Source of the DNA: Streptomyces sp. XM4193
GTDB lineage: Bacteria; Actinomycetota; Actinomycetes; Streptomycetales; Streptomycetaceae
Reading direction: 5' to 3'
Length of the DNA stretch: 64,000 nt
Assembly: GCF_023072595.1 (NCBI RefSeq)
Contig: NZ_JALLGK010000007.1
Span: 62,001 to 126,000, forward strand
The notes under the pieces were generated by a model. The model saw only the letters and a program-made list of their open reading frames with translations. It had not been told where the DNA came from and made no database searches. Both the position numbers and the translations under genes were made by a program. Shown here in pieces: positions 42,435 through 53,751 of the stretch; position 1 is the stretch's first letter; each line of letters opens with the position of its first letter.

Positions 42435-43471
42435 CCAGGCCCGTGCTCGCACTCACCCTCGGCGACGTCGCCGGGATCGGCCCCGAGATCACCGTGCTCA
42501 CGCTGCTCAACCACCCGCAGCTGCGCGAGCGTTGCGTTCCCGTGGTGATCGGCACGGCGGACGCCCTGCGGCGCGGCTGCGAAGCGGTCGGCGCCGACCC
42601 CTCGGTGGTCCGGGTCCTCTCCCACCCCCGCGAGGCGACCAACGACCCGGGGCTGGTCGAGGTCGTGCAGACGGGACCGGAACTGGACCACGTGCCCTTC
42701 GGCCGGCTCCACCCCGACGCGGGCGAAGCCGCGCACCGCTACGTGGTGGCAGCCGTCGAGCTCGCCAAGCAGGGTGCGGTGCAGGGCATCGTCACCGCGC
42801 CGCTCAACAAGGCCGCCATGCACGCGGCAGGCCACCAGTTCCCCGGCCACACCGAGCTGCTGGCGCACGAGTTCGGCGTACGGAACTTCTCGCTCGTGCT
42901 CTCCGCGGGCGACCTCTACGTCTTCCATCTGACGACGCACGTCTCGCTGCGCGAGGCGATCTCCGGAGTCACGCCCCAGCGGACCGACTCGGTGCTCGCG
43001 CTGGTCGGGGCGTTCACCAGGGCGCTGGGCCGCCCCGGCGAGCGCATCGGCGTGGCCGGCCTCAACCCGCACGCCGGTGAGAACCGGATCTTCGGCCACG
43101 AGGACGCCGACGTACTGGCGCCCGCCGTCGAACGGGCCCGGGCCGCGGGCCTGGACGCACACGGGCCGCTGCCCGCCGACGCCCTCATCCCCCAGGCGGT
43201 GCGCGGACGTTGGAACCTGGTGGTCGTCTGCTACCACGACCAGGGCCACGCCCCGTTCAAGGCCGTCTACGGCGACGACGGCGTCAACATCACCGTCGGC
43301 CTCCCGGTGGTGCGGGTCTCCGTCGACCACGGCACCGCCTTCGACATCGCCGGCAGCGGACAGGCGCGCGAGGCCAGCCTCGTCCTGGCGGCGGAGCGCG
43401 CGGCGGAGTTGGCGCCGGGCTGGGGCCATGTGTGGGACGCGGCCCAGGAGGCCGAGCGTGCCCTAACCTGA
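42431..43471 (+). CDS. PdxA-family 4-phosphate dehydrogenase (PdxA2/DtnX-like)
   Basis: Encodes 346 residues from ATG 42431 overlapping the kinase stop (ATGA). Family strings are LTLGDVAGIGPEI, IVTAPLNKAAMHAAGHQFPGHTELLA, VAGLNPHAGENRIFG and CYHDQGHAPFKAVYGDDGVNITVGLPVVRVSVDHGTAFDIAG, which carry the His/Asp metal ligands. PdxA proper serves vitamin B6 synthesis; paralogs coupled to DUF1537 kinases oxidise and decarboxylate phosphorylated four-carbon acids. Operon context supports the catabolic role here. Confidence 0.88.
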   Translation: MTRPVLALTLGDVAGIGPEITVLTLLNHPQLRERCVPVVIGTADALRRGCEAVGADPSVVRVLSHPREATNDPGLVEVVQTGPELDHVPFGRLHPDAGEAAHRYVVAAVELAKQGAVQGIVTAPLNKAAMHAAGHQFPGHTELLAHEFGVRNFSLVLSAGDLYVFHLTTHVSLREAISGVTPQRTDSVLALVGAFTRALGRPGERIGVAGLNPHAGENRIFGHEDADVLAPAVERARAAGLDAHGPLPADALIPQAVRGRWNLVVVCYHDQGHAPFKAVYGDDGVNITVGLPVVRVSVDHGTAFDIAGSGQAREASLVLAAERAAELAPGWGHVWDAAQEAERALT

Positions 43472-43536
43472 GCCTGCCGACAGGAGAGCGGGCCGCGTGT
43501 TCGACGCAGCGGACGCACGGGACAGGAGAGGGCGAC

Positions 43537-44424
43537 GTGGCCAGGACGCCGTTGCACACCCGGATCGCCGCGGATCTGCGCGGGCGCATCCACGACCGCG
43601 AGCTGACTCCGGGTGATCTGCTGCCCAGCGAGAGCGAGCTCCAGGAGCGGTTCTCCGTCTCGCGTTCGGTGGTGCGGCAGGCGCTGGCGACGCTGGAGTC
43701 CGAGGGGCTGGTGCGCCGGGCGCGCGGGCGCGGAACGGTCGTGGCGCCGCGCGCCGAGATGCACCGCGACGTCGACCTCTCCTCCGGGCTGATGGCGCAG
43801 CTGCAGCAGCGCGGCGCCCGGACCTCCACCCGGGTGCTGCGGCTGGAGCCGGCCTCGGCGCCCGGCCACGTGAGCGAACTCGGCGACGAGGTCTGGGTGT
43901 TGGAGCGGCTGCGCAGCGTCGACGACCTGCCCGCGGCGTTCATCCGCACCCATCTGCCCGCGGAGGTGGCGTCCGGCCTGGACCGTGAGGCGCTGACGCA
44001 CGGCTCGCTGCACCAGCTGGTCACCGAGACCACCGGTCGCCGGATCGCCGACGGCCGGCGCACGATCCGCGCGGTCGCGGCGGCACCCCCGCTGGACGCG
44101 GCCCTCGCGGTGGCCCCCGGGACTCCGCTGCTGCTGCTGGAGGGCACGAGCACGGATCAGGAGGGCAGGCCGGTCGAGGTGTTCTCGACCTGGCACCGCT
44201 CCGACCTCATCGCCTTCGACCTGACGCTCCAGCCCACCGTGCCGGGAGTCCCGTCCGGGCCCGCGGTGGGTTCGCCCGGCTCCGCGACCCCGGCCGTACG
44301 CACGGACGTCGCGGGAGCGGCGCGGGTGCCGATGGGCGGCTCGCTCGCCGAGCGGGTGGAGCGCGCCACCGCCCTGGCCGAGGAGGCACTGAGCGAGCTG
44401 CGGACCATCCGCACCCGGCTGTGA
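43537..44424 (+). CDS. GntR/HutC-family regulator with UTRA domain
   Basis: Encodes 295 residues from GTG 43537 with aggagag upstream. The N-terminal winged helix (LHTRIAADLRGRIHDRELTPGDLLPSESELQERFSVSRSVVRQAL) is GntR type, and residues 80-230 fit a UTRA effector domain (EVWVLERLRSVDDLPAAFIRTHLP...VEVFSTWHRSDLIAFDL). A disordered C-terminal tail ends in a coiled-coil-like helix. It probably senses an acid-sugar intermediate and controls this operon. Confidence 0.87.
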   Translation: MARTPLHTRIAADLRGRIHDRELTPGDLLPSESELQERFSVSRSVVRQALATLESEGLVRRARGRGTVVAPRAEMHRDVDLSSGLMAQLQQRGARTSTRVLRLEPASAPGHVSELGDEVWVLERLRSVDDLPAAFIRTHLPAEVASGLDREALTHGSLHQLVTETTGRRIADGRRTIRAVAAAPPLDAALAVAPGTPLLLLEGTSTDQEGRPVEVFSTWHRSDLIAFDLTLQPTVPGVPSGPAVGSPGSATPAVRTDVAGAARVPMGGSLAERVERATALAEEALSELRTIRTRL

Positions 44425-44594
44425 ACCGCCCGGGCGCTGCCGGTCCGCGGCCCGACCGCCGCGCCCCCGCGGCCGGTTGACCGTCCGCGCCGCTGTCGCG
44501 GGAAGAACGACGCCGCGTCCCGTCCGCAGCGCGGGGCGTCGGAACGAGGGCCGTGCCCCGACGCCTCCCGGCCCGCGCCCCGGCCCGACGGACC

Positions 44595-45611
44595 TCAGTG
44601 CGCGTGGTCGGAGGAGCCTCCGCCGTCCCCGTCACCCGCTTCGCCGGTGGAGACCTTGATCTCCTTGCTGAAGCCGCCCCAGTTTCCGTCCAGCAGCTTT
44701 CCGCGCACCTTCACGGCGTAGGTCTTCGCCGACTTGCCCACCGGGAGGCCGAAGTTGGCGGTCGACTTGGGCGCCGACTCCCCGAGCGTGAGCTTGGAGC
44801 GGAACTTGCCGTCCACATGGATCTCGTACTCGGTGACCTCGCCGTCGACGCTCGGCGCGTTCCAGGTCAGCTCCAGGTGGTGGCCGTCCTTGGCGTGGCG
44901 GACGGTGGCCTGGAGGTCGGTGGGCACCTCGGAGCCGGAGTCGTCGGCGCCGGCCTCGGTGGTGACGCGGGCCGAGGGGCTGTCCTTGGAGGCGTTGTCG
45001 GCGGCGTCGCGGGCCCGGACCGTGAAGGTGTAACGGGTCTCGGGGCGCAGCGTGGTCACCGACGCCGTGGTGCTCGCTCCGTCGACGCTGTGGATACGGG
45101 TGCCGGCCTGGTAGATGTCGTAGCTGGTCACCTTCTTGTTGTCGGTCGACGCCCCCCAGGTCAGCGTGGCGGAGTGCGGGCCGTCCGCCCGGGCCTTCAA
45201 CCCCGTGGGCGCGGTGGGCGCTTCGCTGTCGTCCTCGGCCGCGGAGGGGGTGGTGACGCGCTCTGCCTCTCCGGGCTTGGAGAGGTTGCCCTCGGCGTCG
45301 CGGGCGCGCACCGAGAAGGTGTAGGCGGAGGAGGGCTTGAGCCCCTCGATGTCCACCATGTGGCGCTTGCCCGGCACGGTCTCGACCTTCTCGCCGTTGC
45401 GGTAGACCTCGTAGCGCCGGACCTTGTCGGCGTCCGACCGGTTCCACATCACGTGCACCGTCGTGGAGCTGCTGGTGTGGGCGGTCACGCCGGTCGGCAC
45501 CGGAGGCAGTGTCGGCTTGTCGGCGCCGCTGTCCTCGGAACCGCCGCAGGCGGTGAGGGCCAGGAGGCAGGCGGCGGTGCTCAGCGCGGAGAGCCTTGGG
45601 GTGGGCCTCAC
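44595..45611 (-). CDS. Lipoprotein with three fibronectin type III domains
   Basis: Encodes 338 residues from GTG 45611, chosen over the ATG at 45626 because gagagg lies seven bases before the GTG and within the longer version. A lipoprotein signal ends in LLALT-A-C22. Three FnIII-like repeats of about 90-95 residues follow (PPVPTGVTAH..., APTAPTGLKAR..., VPTDLQATVR...), linked by Asp/Glu/Ala-rich spacers, and the protein ends in a Gly/Ser/His tail. These domains in Streptomyces secreted proteins usually act as spacers or carbohydrate-associated modules; no catalytic domain is present, so it is a surface-anchored accessory protein of unknown partner. Confidence 0.85.
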   Translation of the reverse strand: MRPTPRLSALSTAACLLALTACGGSEDSGADKPTLPPVPTGVTAHTSSSTTVHVMWNRSDADKVRRYEVYRNGEKVETVPGKRHMVDIEGLKPSSAYTFSVRARDAEGNLSKPGEAERVTTPSAAEDDSEAPTAPTGLKARADGPHSATLTWGASTDNKKVTSYDIYQAGTRIHSVDGASTTASVTTLRPETRYTFTVRARDAADNASKDSPSARVTTEAGADDSGSEVPTDLQATVRHAKDGHHLELTWNAPSVDGEVTEYEIHVDGKFRSKLTLGESAPKSTANFGLPVGKSAKTYAVKVRGKLLDGNWGGFSKEIKVSTGEAGDGDGGGSSDHAH

Positions 45612-45971
45612 GAGGACACCTCTCATCGTGCGAGTAATGGTCTAGACATTCATGCCACAGTGACCGCGTACGCACAAGATCTCGTTCGCGTCCGACCCGA
45701 CTCGCCGCCGACACGCACCAATTCGGTGCCGGACTCAACTACCGGTGAACGGATTCGCGTCCTCCACTTCGTCGGAGCGGCACCCGGCACCCCGTCGTGC
45801 GCCGCGAACCGGCGGCGGAACAGCCGCGGAACAGGGCGCACGGATGCCAACTCCCTTTGTCCGGAAGCCAGTTGAGCAAGTTCCGCTTGACTGTGCCGCA
45901 ACGGCATGGTTTCCACTGAGTGCTCCGGTGACGCACCCGCGTCCCCGGTGGATCGAGGGGCGGGGAACGTC
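45612..45971. promoter_or_regulatory. Divergent intergenic region, lipoprotein and MerR genes
   Basis: About 360 bp without a convincing gene. An AT-richer stretch around 45630-45680 (taatggtctagacattcat) is a plausible promoter area for the lipoprotein gene on the minus strand. No MerR-type operator (long spacer with dyad) was recognised. Confidence 0.4.
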
Positions 45972-46688
45972 GTGGGGTGGAGCACCAAGCAACTGGCCGA
46001 CCTGGCCGGGACCACCCTGCGCACGGTCCGGCACTACCACGACGTCGGGCTGCTCAAGGAGCCCGACCGTCGCGCCAACGGCTACAAGAGCTACGGCGTA
46101 CCGCATCTCGTACGGGTGCTGCGCATCAGGCGACTTGCCGACCTCGGCCTGTCGCTGCCGCAGATCGGCACCCTGGAGGAGGACACCGAGCATCCCGGCG
46201 AGGCACTGCACGAGCTGGACGCGGAACTCGCCGCGGCCATCGAGCGGATGCAGCGCACCCGCGCGGAGCTGTCGGTGATCCTCCACCAGAAGGCCCCGGT
46301 GGAGCTGCCGCCCGAACTGGCGGCGGCCTTCGACGGGGTCCGGGTCTCGGAGGCGGACCGTTCGCTGAACGTGGTGCTCGCCCACCTCCTGGCACCCGAA
46401 GTGCTCTCCCGGTACGCCGAGTCCGTGCGGGAGCACGCGGAGGACCCGGTGCTGCTGGAGTTCGACGAGCTCCCGCCGGACGCGGACGAACCGACCCGCC
46501 GGGACCTGGCCGCCCGTCTGCGCGATTTGCCCGTGACCAAGGAGCTGAAGGAGACCTTCCCGGCACCGGCCGGAGTGTGCGCCGACGCACCGCGCGGCGA
46601 GAAGTTCACCCAGCGAGCCCTGGTCGAGGTCATCACGGAGCTCTACAGCGACGCCCAGCTCGACGTGCTGCGCCGCATGACCGTCTGA
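45972..46688 (+). CDS. MerR-family transcriptional regulator
   Basis: Encodes 238 residues from GTG 45972, chosen because the MerR helix-turn-helix begins at once (GWSTKQLADLAGTTLRTVRHYHDVGLLKEPDR...GYKSYGVPHL) and a ggggcgggga site precedes it; an ATG at 45906 gives a longer, unlikely N-terminus. Residues 75-120 form the dimerisation helix. The C-terminal about 120 residues have no recognised ligand domain. It may regulate the secreted hydrolase 63 bp downstream. Confidence 0.85.
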   Translation: MGWSTKQLADLAGTTLRTVRHYHDVGLLKEPDRRANGYKSYGVPHLVRVLRIRRLADLGLSLPQIGTLEEDTEHPGEALHELDAELAAAIERMQRTRAELSVILHQKAPVELPPELAAAFDGVRVSEADRSLNVVLAHLLAPEVLSRYAESVREHAEDPVLLEFDELPPDADEPTRRDLAARLRDLPVTKELKETFPAPAGVCADAPRGEKFTQRALVEVITELYSDAQLDVLRRMTV

Positions 46689-46751
46689 ACCGACCCTCGT
46701 CCGAACCCCATGGGGTGGCGCTGCCCCGCGCCACCAGGAAGGCATGTGCAC

Positions 46752-48242
46752 ATGCGAAAGCTGTTGTCCCTCGCCGTGGTGATGGCCGCCTCCACGGCGA
46801 CGCTCACCGCGGTCCCCGCCTCGTCCGCCGCGACGCCCGCCCCCGGCTCCCCGGGGACGGGCTCGATCAAATGGGCCGACTGTCCGGAGGACGTCGCCGC
46901 CGACGGCGTGGAGTGCGGCACGCTCGACGTGCCCCTGGACTACAAGAAGCCCGACGGCCGCACGATCGAGGTGATGATCAGCCGACTGGCGAGCAAGAAC
47001 CCCGACAAGCGCCGCGGCGTGCTGCTCACCAACCCCGGCGGCCCCGGCGGCGCAGGGCTCTCCTTCCCCGCGCAGCTCAAGGCGCTGGGCCTGCCCCAGG
47101 ACGTGCTCGACTCCTACGACGTCATCGGTGTCGATCCGCGAGGGGTCGGCCGCAGCACCCCGGTGACCTGCGACCTCACCGACGAGCAGCAGGCCAAGGG
47201 CAACATCCCGCCGTACGCGGCCACCGAGGCCGATGTGGACGAGTGGGCCGCAGAGAGCGAGAAGATCGCCGAGCAGTGCGCCAACTCCGAGACCGCGGAC
47301 ATGCTCCCGCACACGACCACCGCCAACACCGCACGCGATCTGGACCGGATCCGCGCCGCACTCGGTGAGCGCACCGCGTCCTTCCTCGGATACTCCTACG
47401 GCACCCACCTGGGCGCGGTGTACTCCTCGCTCTTCCCGGAGACCACCGACCGCGTCGTGCTCGACAGCAGCCTGGGTCCCAACGGCTGGGACTCCGAGGC
47501 CGGCCGCGACTTCGGGCGCGGGATGGAGGACAGGTTCCCGGACTTCGCCGAGTGGGCGGCCGAGCGCCCCGAGTTCGGGCTCGGCACCACCGCGAAGCAG
47601 GTGCGCGCCAAGTACTTCGAGCTCGCCGAGCGGCTGGACGAGGCCCCGGAGCAGGAGATCGACGGGGTCGGCTTCCGCCACATGACCTTCGCCCAGCTCT
47701 ACGCCGACGACGACGCGTCCCTCACCCTGCTGGCCAAGACCTGGCAGGCACTGGACAAGGGCACCGAGCTGCCCCCGTTCCCCGAGCCGCCGACGATGAA
47801 CCTGGAGAACGCGATCGCCGGCCGGCTCCACGTGGTGTGCGCCGACTCGCGCTGGCCCACCTCGGTGGACTACTACAAGCGCAACGTCGCCACCGACCGC
47901 GAGCGCTACCCGCTCTACGGTGCGGCAGCAGCCAACATCCAGCCCTGCGCCTTCTGGCAGGACCCGGTCGAGAAGCCGGTGGAGATAACCGACGAGGGCA
48001 AGCGCAACATCCTCATCGCGCAGAACGACCGCGACCCCGCCACCCCGCTGGCCGGTGCGCAGAAGATGCGGCGCGCGCTCGGTGACCGGGCGGCGCTCGT
48101 CACCGCCGACGTGGGCGGCCACGGCACGTACGTGCTGGCCGGCAACGCGTGCGCCGACGACCGGGTGACCTCCTACCTGGTCGACGGCGAGTTCCCGTCG
48201 GACGACGTCGCCTGCGAGGCCGACGCCCCGGCCGACAAGTGA
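46752..48242 (+). CDS. Secreted TAP-type alpha/beta hydrolase (tripeptidyl aminopeptidase-like)
   Basis: Encodes 496 residues from ATG 46752, preceded by aggaagg. A Sec signal peptide covers about residues 1-28. The catalytic region shows the oxyanion loop NPGGPGGAGL, DPRGVGRS, the nucleophile elbow GYSYGTHLG, and the C-terminal TAP-like domain with NDRDPATPLAGAQKM (Asp) and GGHGTYV (His). This matches Streptomyces S33-type secreted exopeptidases (TAP/SlpD/SlpE). It probably trims peptides outside the cell. Confidence 0.88.
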   Translation: MRKLLSLAVVMAASTATLTAVPASSAATPAPGSPGTGSIKWADCPEDVAADGVECGTLDVPLDYKKPDGRTIEVMISRLASKNPDKRRGVLLTNPGGPGGAGLSFPAQLKALGLPQDVLDSYDVIGVDPRGVGRSTPVTCDLTDEQQAKGNIPPYAATEADVDEWAAESEKIAEQCANSETADMLPHTTTANTARDLDRIRAALGERTASFLGYSYGTHLGAVYSSLFPETTDRVVLDSSLGPNGWDSEAGRDFGRGMEDRFPDFAEWAAERPEFGLGTTAKQVRAKYFELAERLDEAPEQEIDGVGFRHMTFAQLYADDDASLTLLAKTWQALDKGTELPPFPEPPTMNLENAIAGRLHVVCADSRWPTSVDYYKRNVATDRERYPLYGAAAANIQPCAFWQDPVEKPVEITDEGKRNILIAQNDRDPATPLAGAQKMRRALGDRAALVTADVGGHGTYVLAGNACADDRVTSYLVDGEFPSDDVACEADAPADK

Positions 48243-48257
48243 CGGCCCGGTAGCCCC

Positions 48258-48297
48258 GGCCGGGCTCCGCGACCCACCGCGGTCGCGGAGCCCGGCC
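48258..48297 (+). terminator. 16-bp perfect hairpin after TAP-type hydrolase
   Basis: Arms 48258-48273 and 48282-48297, loop of 8 nt, 15 bases after the TGA. No T-tract. Confidence 0.75.
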
Positions 48298-48831
48298 CCG
48301 AACACCGGCCGTGCGCAACGGAGTCGGGCGCACCGGGACCCGACTGCCGCCCCCGCCCGCGTACGGACCACCCGGGCGCGCCGGGAGGCGGCCCTCAGTC
48401 GAAGGCCGGCGGCAGGGACCGGGCCCGGCGACCGGCACGCCGACACTCACCGCGCGGCCCTCCCGAACGACCGTGAAAGCCCCTCCAGAACGACCGCGAC
48501 ACGGCGGCGGGACTCCCGCGCGCCGCCGACTGCTTGAGCGCGCGAGTGCTGCGACCCGCGCACGGAGCGCCGAACGCATGCCCGGCGCGCGCGGCCCGAA
48601 GCACCGCTCACCCGACCGGCGCCGTCCGGCGCCGACCGTCGGTCGCCTCCGGACCGGGCAGACCCCGGCCCGCCGCACTCTCCTTCGCACCTGAGCTTCG
48701 CCCCCGACACGGGACGATCGGCGGTCGCGTTCCGGCTCGGCGTCAAAGGGCCGCGTCGACCGCCCAGTTGGCGCCCGGCGCACGAGGCGCTCGTCACGTC
48801 CTTTGCCCGACCCACCCCCTCGCAAGAAGCG

Positions 48832-48850
48832 TAAGGTGAGGCTAACCTAA
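48832..48850. promoter_or_regulatory. Iron box (DmdR/IdeR type) at the dhb operon promoter
   Basis: TAAGGTGAGGCTAACCTAA matches the actinobacterial iron-box consensus TTAGGTTAGGCTAACCTAA at 17 of 19 positions by eye. It lies about 80 bp upstream of the dihydroxybenzoate dehydrogenase start, where a DtxR-family repressor with Fe2+ would silence the operon. Confidence 0.85.
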
Positions 48851-48930
48851 GCGATGCTGTGGCGGTCTCCTCCGCCGCGGCCGAACAGGGAAGCAGTCCG
48901 CGCCTCAAGGAATCGGGGGAGATGGCAGCC

Positions 48931-49731
48931 ATGCCCGACCACCCACAGCCGGGCGAGTTCGCCGGGCGCACCGCGCTGGTGACCGGTGCCGCCCAGGGCA
49001 TCGGTGCCGCCGTCGCCGAGGCCCTGGCTGCCCGCGGCGCCCGGGTCCTGGCCACCGACCGCAACGGCGAGGGCGTCCAGCGGCTCCAGGACGCCTGGGC
49101 GGGCCGCCCGGGGCCCGGCACGGTGCGCGCCCACCGCCTCGACGTCACCGACGCACCGGCGGTCGAGGACCTCGTCGAGAGCTGCGAACAGCGCGCGCAG
49201 CCGGTGGAGTTGCTGGTGAACGCCGCGGGAGTGCTGCACACCGGCAGCGCCGCGGAAGTCTCCGACGCACACTGGGCGGACACCTTCGCCGTCAACACCA
49301 CGGGGGTCTTCCACGTCTCACGCGCCGTCACCCGCGGGATGGCGGCGCGGCGTTCGGGCGCCGTGGTCACCGTGGGGTCCAACGCCGCGGGCGTGCCGCG
49401 CACCCGGATGGCGGCCTACGCGGCTTCCAAGGCCGCGAGCGAGATGTTCACCAAGAGCCTCGGACTCGAACTCGCGCGCCAGGGAGTGCGCTGCAACGTG
49501 GTCGCCCCCGGTTCCACCGACACCCCCATGCAGCGGGCCCTGTGGAAGGACGGCAGCGGCGAACGCCAGGTGGTGCAGGGGTCGTTGGAGGCGTTCCGCA
49601 CCGGCATCCCGCTCGGACGCATCGCACAGCCCGAGGACATCGCCGACACCGTGGTCTTCCTGCTCTCCGACGCCGCACGCCACATCACGATGCAGACGCT
49701 CTACGTCGACGGCGGCGCCGCGCTGCGCTGA
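48931..49731 (+). CDS. dhbA: 2,3-dihydro-2,3-dihydroxybenzoate dehydrogenase (DhbA/EntA-type)
   Basis: Encodes 266 residues from ATG 48931, nine bases after ggggga; an ATG at 48922 sits almost on the ribosome site. Classic SDR features: TALVTGAAQGIGAAVAEAL (cofactor), NAAGV, the catalytic S...YAASKAAS (Tyr-Lys) and NVVAPGSTDTPMQ. It oxidises 2,3-dihydro-DHB to 2,3-dihydroxybenzoate. First gene of the operon under the iron box. Confidence 0.9.
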   Translation: MPDHPQPGEFAGRTALVTGAAQGIGAAVAEALAARGARVLATDRNGEGVQRLQDAWAGRPGPGTVRAHRLDVTDAPAVEDLVESCEQRAQPVELLVNAAGVLHTGSAAEVSDAHWADTFAVNTTGVFHVSRAVTRGMAARRSGAVVTVGSNAAGVPRTRMAAYAASKAASEMFTKSLGLELARQGVRCNVVAPGSTDTPMQRALWKDGSGERQVVQGSLEAFRTGIPLGRIAQPEDIADTVVFLLSDAARHITMQTLYVDGGAALR

Positions 49732-49815
49732 AAGCCCAGACCGCGACGCTCCCGTTCCCGCGCACCGCGCACGGCGGAGCAGCGCGCGGCACCCGGAACC
49801 GAGAATGGAGAACCC

Positions 49816-51017
49816 GTGTCCACCGCACCGGAAGTCGCCCCACCGTCGTCCGCGTCCCACCACCACCCCTCGGTGGGGACTGCGACGGTGCTGCTGGACG
49901 CCTACACCCCTGGCACCGACCGCTTCCTGGCCACCCCGACCCGTACGCTCCTCGCCCGGGGCACGGCGCACGAAGTGCCGCACGGTTCCTCGCCGCTGGC
50001 CGAGCGCGTCGGCCGGACGCTGGAGGCCGCGCGCGGCCCGAACACACCGGTGCCGCTGGTGATCGGCGCCGTCCCCTTCGACCAGAGCGCGCCCGCGGCG
50101 CTCGCCGTGCCGCGCACCCTGCGCGGCGCGCCGCCGCTGACCAGCGATCCGCTGGTCGCGCTGCCTGCCGAACCGCCGTCGGGCGGCGACTGGTCGATAC
50201 GCGCGGTGCCCGAGCCCGAGGAGTACGGCACCCGGGTCAAGGAGGTCGTGGACCGCATGTGGCGCGGGGAGTTCAGCAAGGTCGTCCTCGCCCGCACCCT
50301 GGAGCTGTCCTGCGGACGCGCGCCGGACCTGCCGGCGATGCTCCAGCGGCTGGCGCGCCGGGACCCGGGGGGCTACACCTTCGCACTGCCCACCCACCCC
50401 GGCCGCACCCTGCTCGGTGCCAGCCCCGAACTGCTGGTCTCCCGCGCGGGCGGCCGGGTCGTCGCCAACCCGCTGGCCGGGTCGACGCCGCGCAGTCCCG
50501 ACCTGGCCGAGGACGTGCGCCGTGCCGCCGCGCTGCTGCGCTCGGCCAAGGATCTGCACGAGCACGCGGTGGTCGTGGACGCGGTGCACCAGGCGCTCGG
50601 GCCGCACTGCCGCGATCTGGTGGTACCGGCCGAACCGACCCTGACACGCACCGCCGCCATGTGGCACCTGTCCACCACCGTCACCGGCACTCTGCTCCAA
50701 CCGGACCTGTCCGCACTGGAGTTGGCCTGCGAGCTGCATCCGACACCGGCGGTCTGCGGAACGCCCACCCACACGGCGCGCGAGGTGATCCGCGACGCCG
50801 AGTGCTTCGACCGCGGCTTCTTCACCGGCATGGTCGGCTGGGGCGACGCCAACGGCGACGGCGAGTGGGTGGTGACCCTCCGGTGCGCGGAGGCCGAGGG
50901 TGACGGACTGCGGCTGTTCGCCGGCGCGGGCATCGTCTCCTCCTCCCGGCCCGAGGACGAGATGGCCGAGACGGGCGACAAGTTCCGCACCTTCCTGGAC
51001 GCGGTGGGAGCGCAGCT

Positions 51018-51021
<4 letters not shown>
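49816..51021 (+). CDS. dhbC: Isochorismate synthase (DhbC/EntC-type)
   Basis: Encodes 401 residues from GTG 49816 with ggag upstream. Chorismate-binding enzyme strings include FSKVVLARTLEL, LLGASPELLVSR, ELACELHPTPAVCGTPT and GFFTGMVGWGDANGDGEW, the Mg/chorismate-binding region. It converts chorismate to isochorismate. Its stop overlaps the next start (GTGA). Confidence 0.92.
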
Positions 51022-52771
<1,750 letters not shown>

Positions 52772-52775
<4 letters not shown>

Positions 52776-53404
52776 CCCTTCCCGCGATCCGTCCCTATCC
52801 GCTGCCCACCGCCGACCGGCTCCCGGTCAACCGGGTGGAGTGGCGTCTCGACCCGCGCCGCTCGGTGCTGCTGGTGCACGATCTGCAGAACCACTTTCTC
52901 TCCGCCTTCGACCGCACCGCCGAACCGGTGACCGGGATGCTCACCGGGGTGGCCCGGCTGCGCGACGCGGCGCGGCGAGCCGGTGTGCCGGTGCTCTACA
53001 CGGCGCAGCCGGGCGGCCAGAGCCCGGCCGAACGCGGTCTCCAACAGGACTTCTGGGGCCCGGGGTTGCCCGACGACCCGTACGCCGCCGCGGTCGCGGA
53101 CGAAGTCGCTCCGGGGCCGGAGGACACCGTGGTGACGAAGTGGAAGTACAGCGCCTTCGTCCGTACCGACCTGCACGAGCGGATGCGCGCGGCGGGCCGC
53201 GACCAGCTCGTGGTGACGGGCGTGTACGCGCACATCGGAGTCCTGATGACGGCGTGCGACGCCTGGATGCGCGACATCCAGGCGTTCGTGGTCGCCGACG
53301 CGGTCGCCGACTTCTCCGCCGAGGACCACGATATGGCGCTGAAGTGGGCTGCCGGACGGTGCGCCCGAGTGCTGAACTGCGACGACGCAGAGAAGGAGTG
53401 GTGA
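52772..53404 (+). CDS. dhbB: Isochorismatase without fused carrier domain (DhbB-like)
   Basis: Encodes 210 residues. Catalytic Asp in LLVHDLQNHFL and Lys in TKWKYSAF are present, and the GVYAHIGVLMTACDAW segment is typical of isochorismatases, where the Cys of related cysteine hydrolases is replaced. EntB and bacillibactin DhbB carry a C-terminal aryl carrier domain; this protein stops after the isochorismatase domain, and the carrier is the next gene. It hydrolyses isochorismate to 2,3-dihydro-2,3-DHB. Confidence 0.9.
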
Positions 53405-53409
53405 GCCCG

Positions 53410-53658
53410 ATGGCCGACGCACAACCGGCGGACTCCGCCCTGACACCGGAGCGGATCCGGCAGGACGTCGCCGAGATCCTCGGCGAGGAGCCCGACGAGA
53501 TACCGCTGGACGAGAACCTCGTGGACTACGGGCTGGACTCGGTGCGGCTGATGACGCTGCGGGAGCGCTGGCAGCGCGAGAACGGCGTGGAGGTCGGTTT
53601 CGCCGAACTCGCCGAGCGGCCCGCGGTGGAGGAATGGGCCAGACTGCTGGCGCGCTGA
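53410..53658 (+). CDS. Free-standing aryl carrier protein
   Basis: Encodes 82 residues from ATG 53410; an alternative GTG at 53401 overlaps the previous stop but sits only two bases from the aaggag site. The phosphopantetheine serine is S44 in VDYGLDSVRLM. It should hold the DHB group after activation by the ligase and present it to the NRPS condensation domain. It corresponds to the carrier half of EntB-type proteins as a separate gene. Confidence 0.88.
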   Translation: MADAQPADSALTPERIRQDVAEILGEEPDEIPLDENLVDYGLDSVRLMTLRERWQRENGVEVGFAELAERPAVEEWARLLAR

Positions 53659-53666
53659 ACGACCGG

Positions 53667-53706
53667 GCCCCGGTGTCGGCGACGGATTCGTTGCCGACAC
53701 CGGGGC
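53667..53706 (+). terminator. 14-bp perfect hairpin after the dhb operon
   Basis: Arms 53667-53680 and 53693-53706 with a 12-nt loop, eight bases after the carrier protein stop; followed by a short ttcg. Confidence 0.75.
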
Positions 53707-53751
53707 TTCGTGCTGCACGGCCCGAGCAGGACCGGCGGCCGACGGCGCCCG

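Larger units (their letters stand above)
48243..48930. promoter_or_regulatory. Intergenic region ahead of the siderophore operon
   Basis: Nearly 700 bp. It starts with the terminator hairpin 48258-48297 and ends with the iron box 48832-48850 and the ribosome-binding site ggggga of the first dhb gene. Between them only GC-rich sequence with chance open frames is seen. Confidence 0.6.

Noticed and set aside
45735..48446. Long minus-strand frame opposite the MerR and TAP-type hydrolase genes
   Set aside because: Shadow frame; the plus-strand genes have signal peptide, HTH and catalytic motifs.
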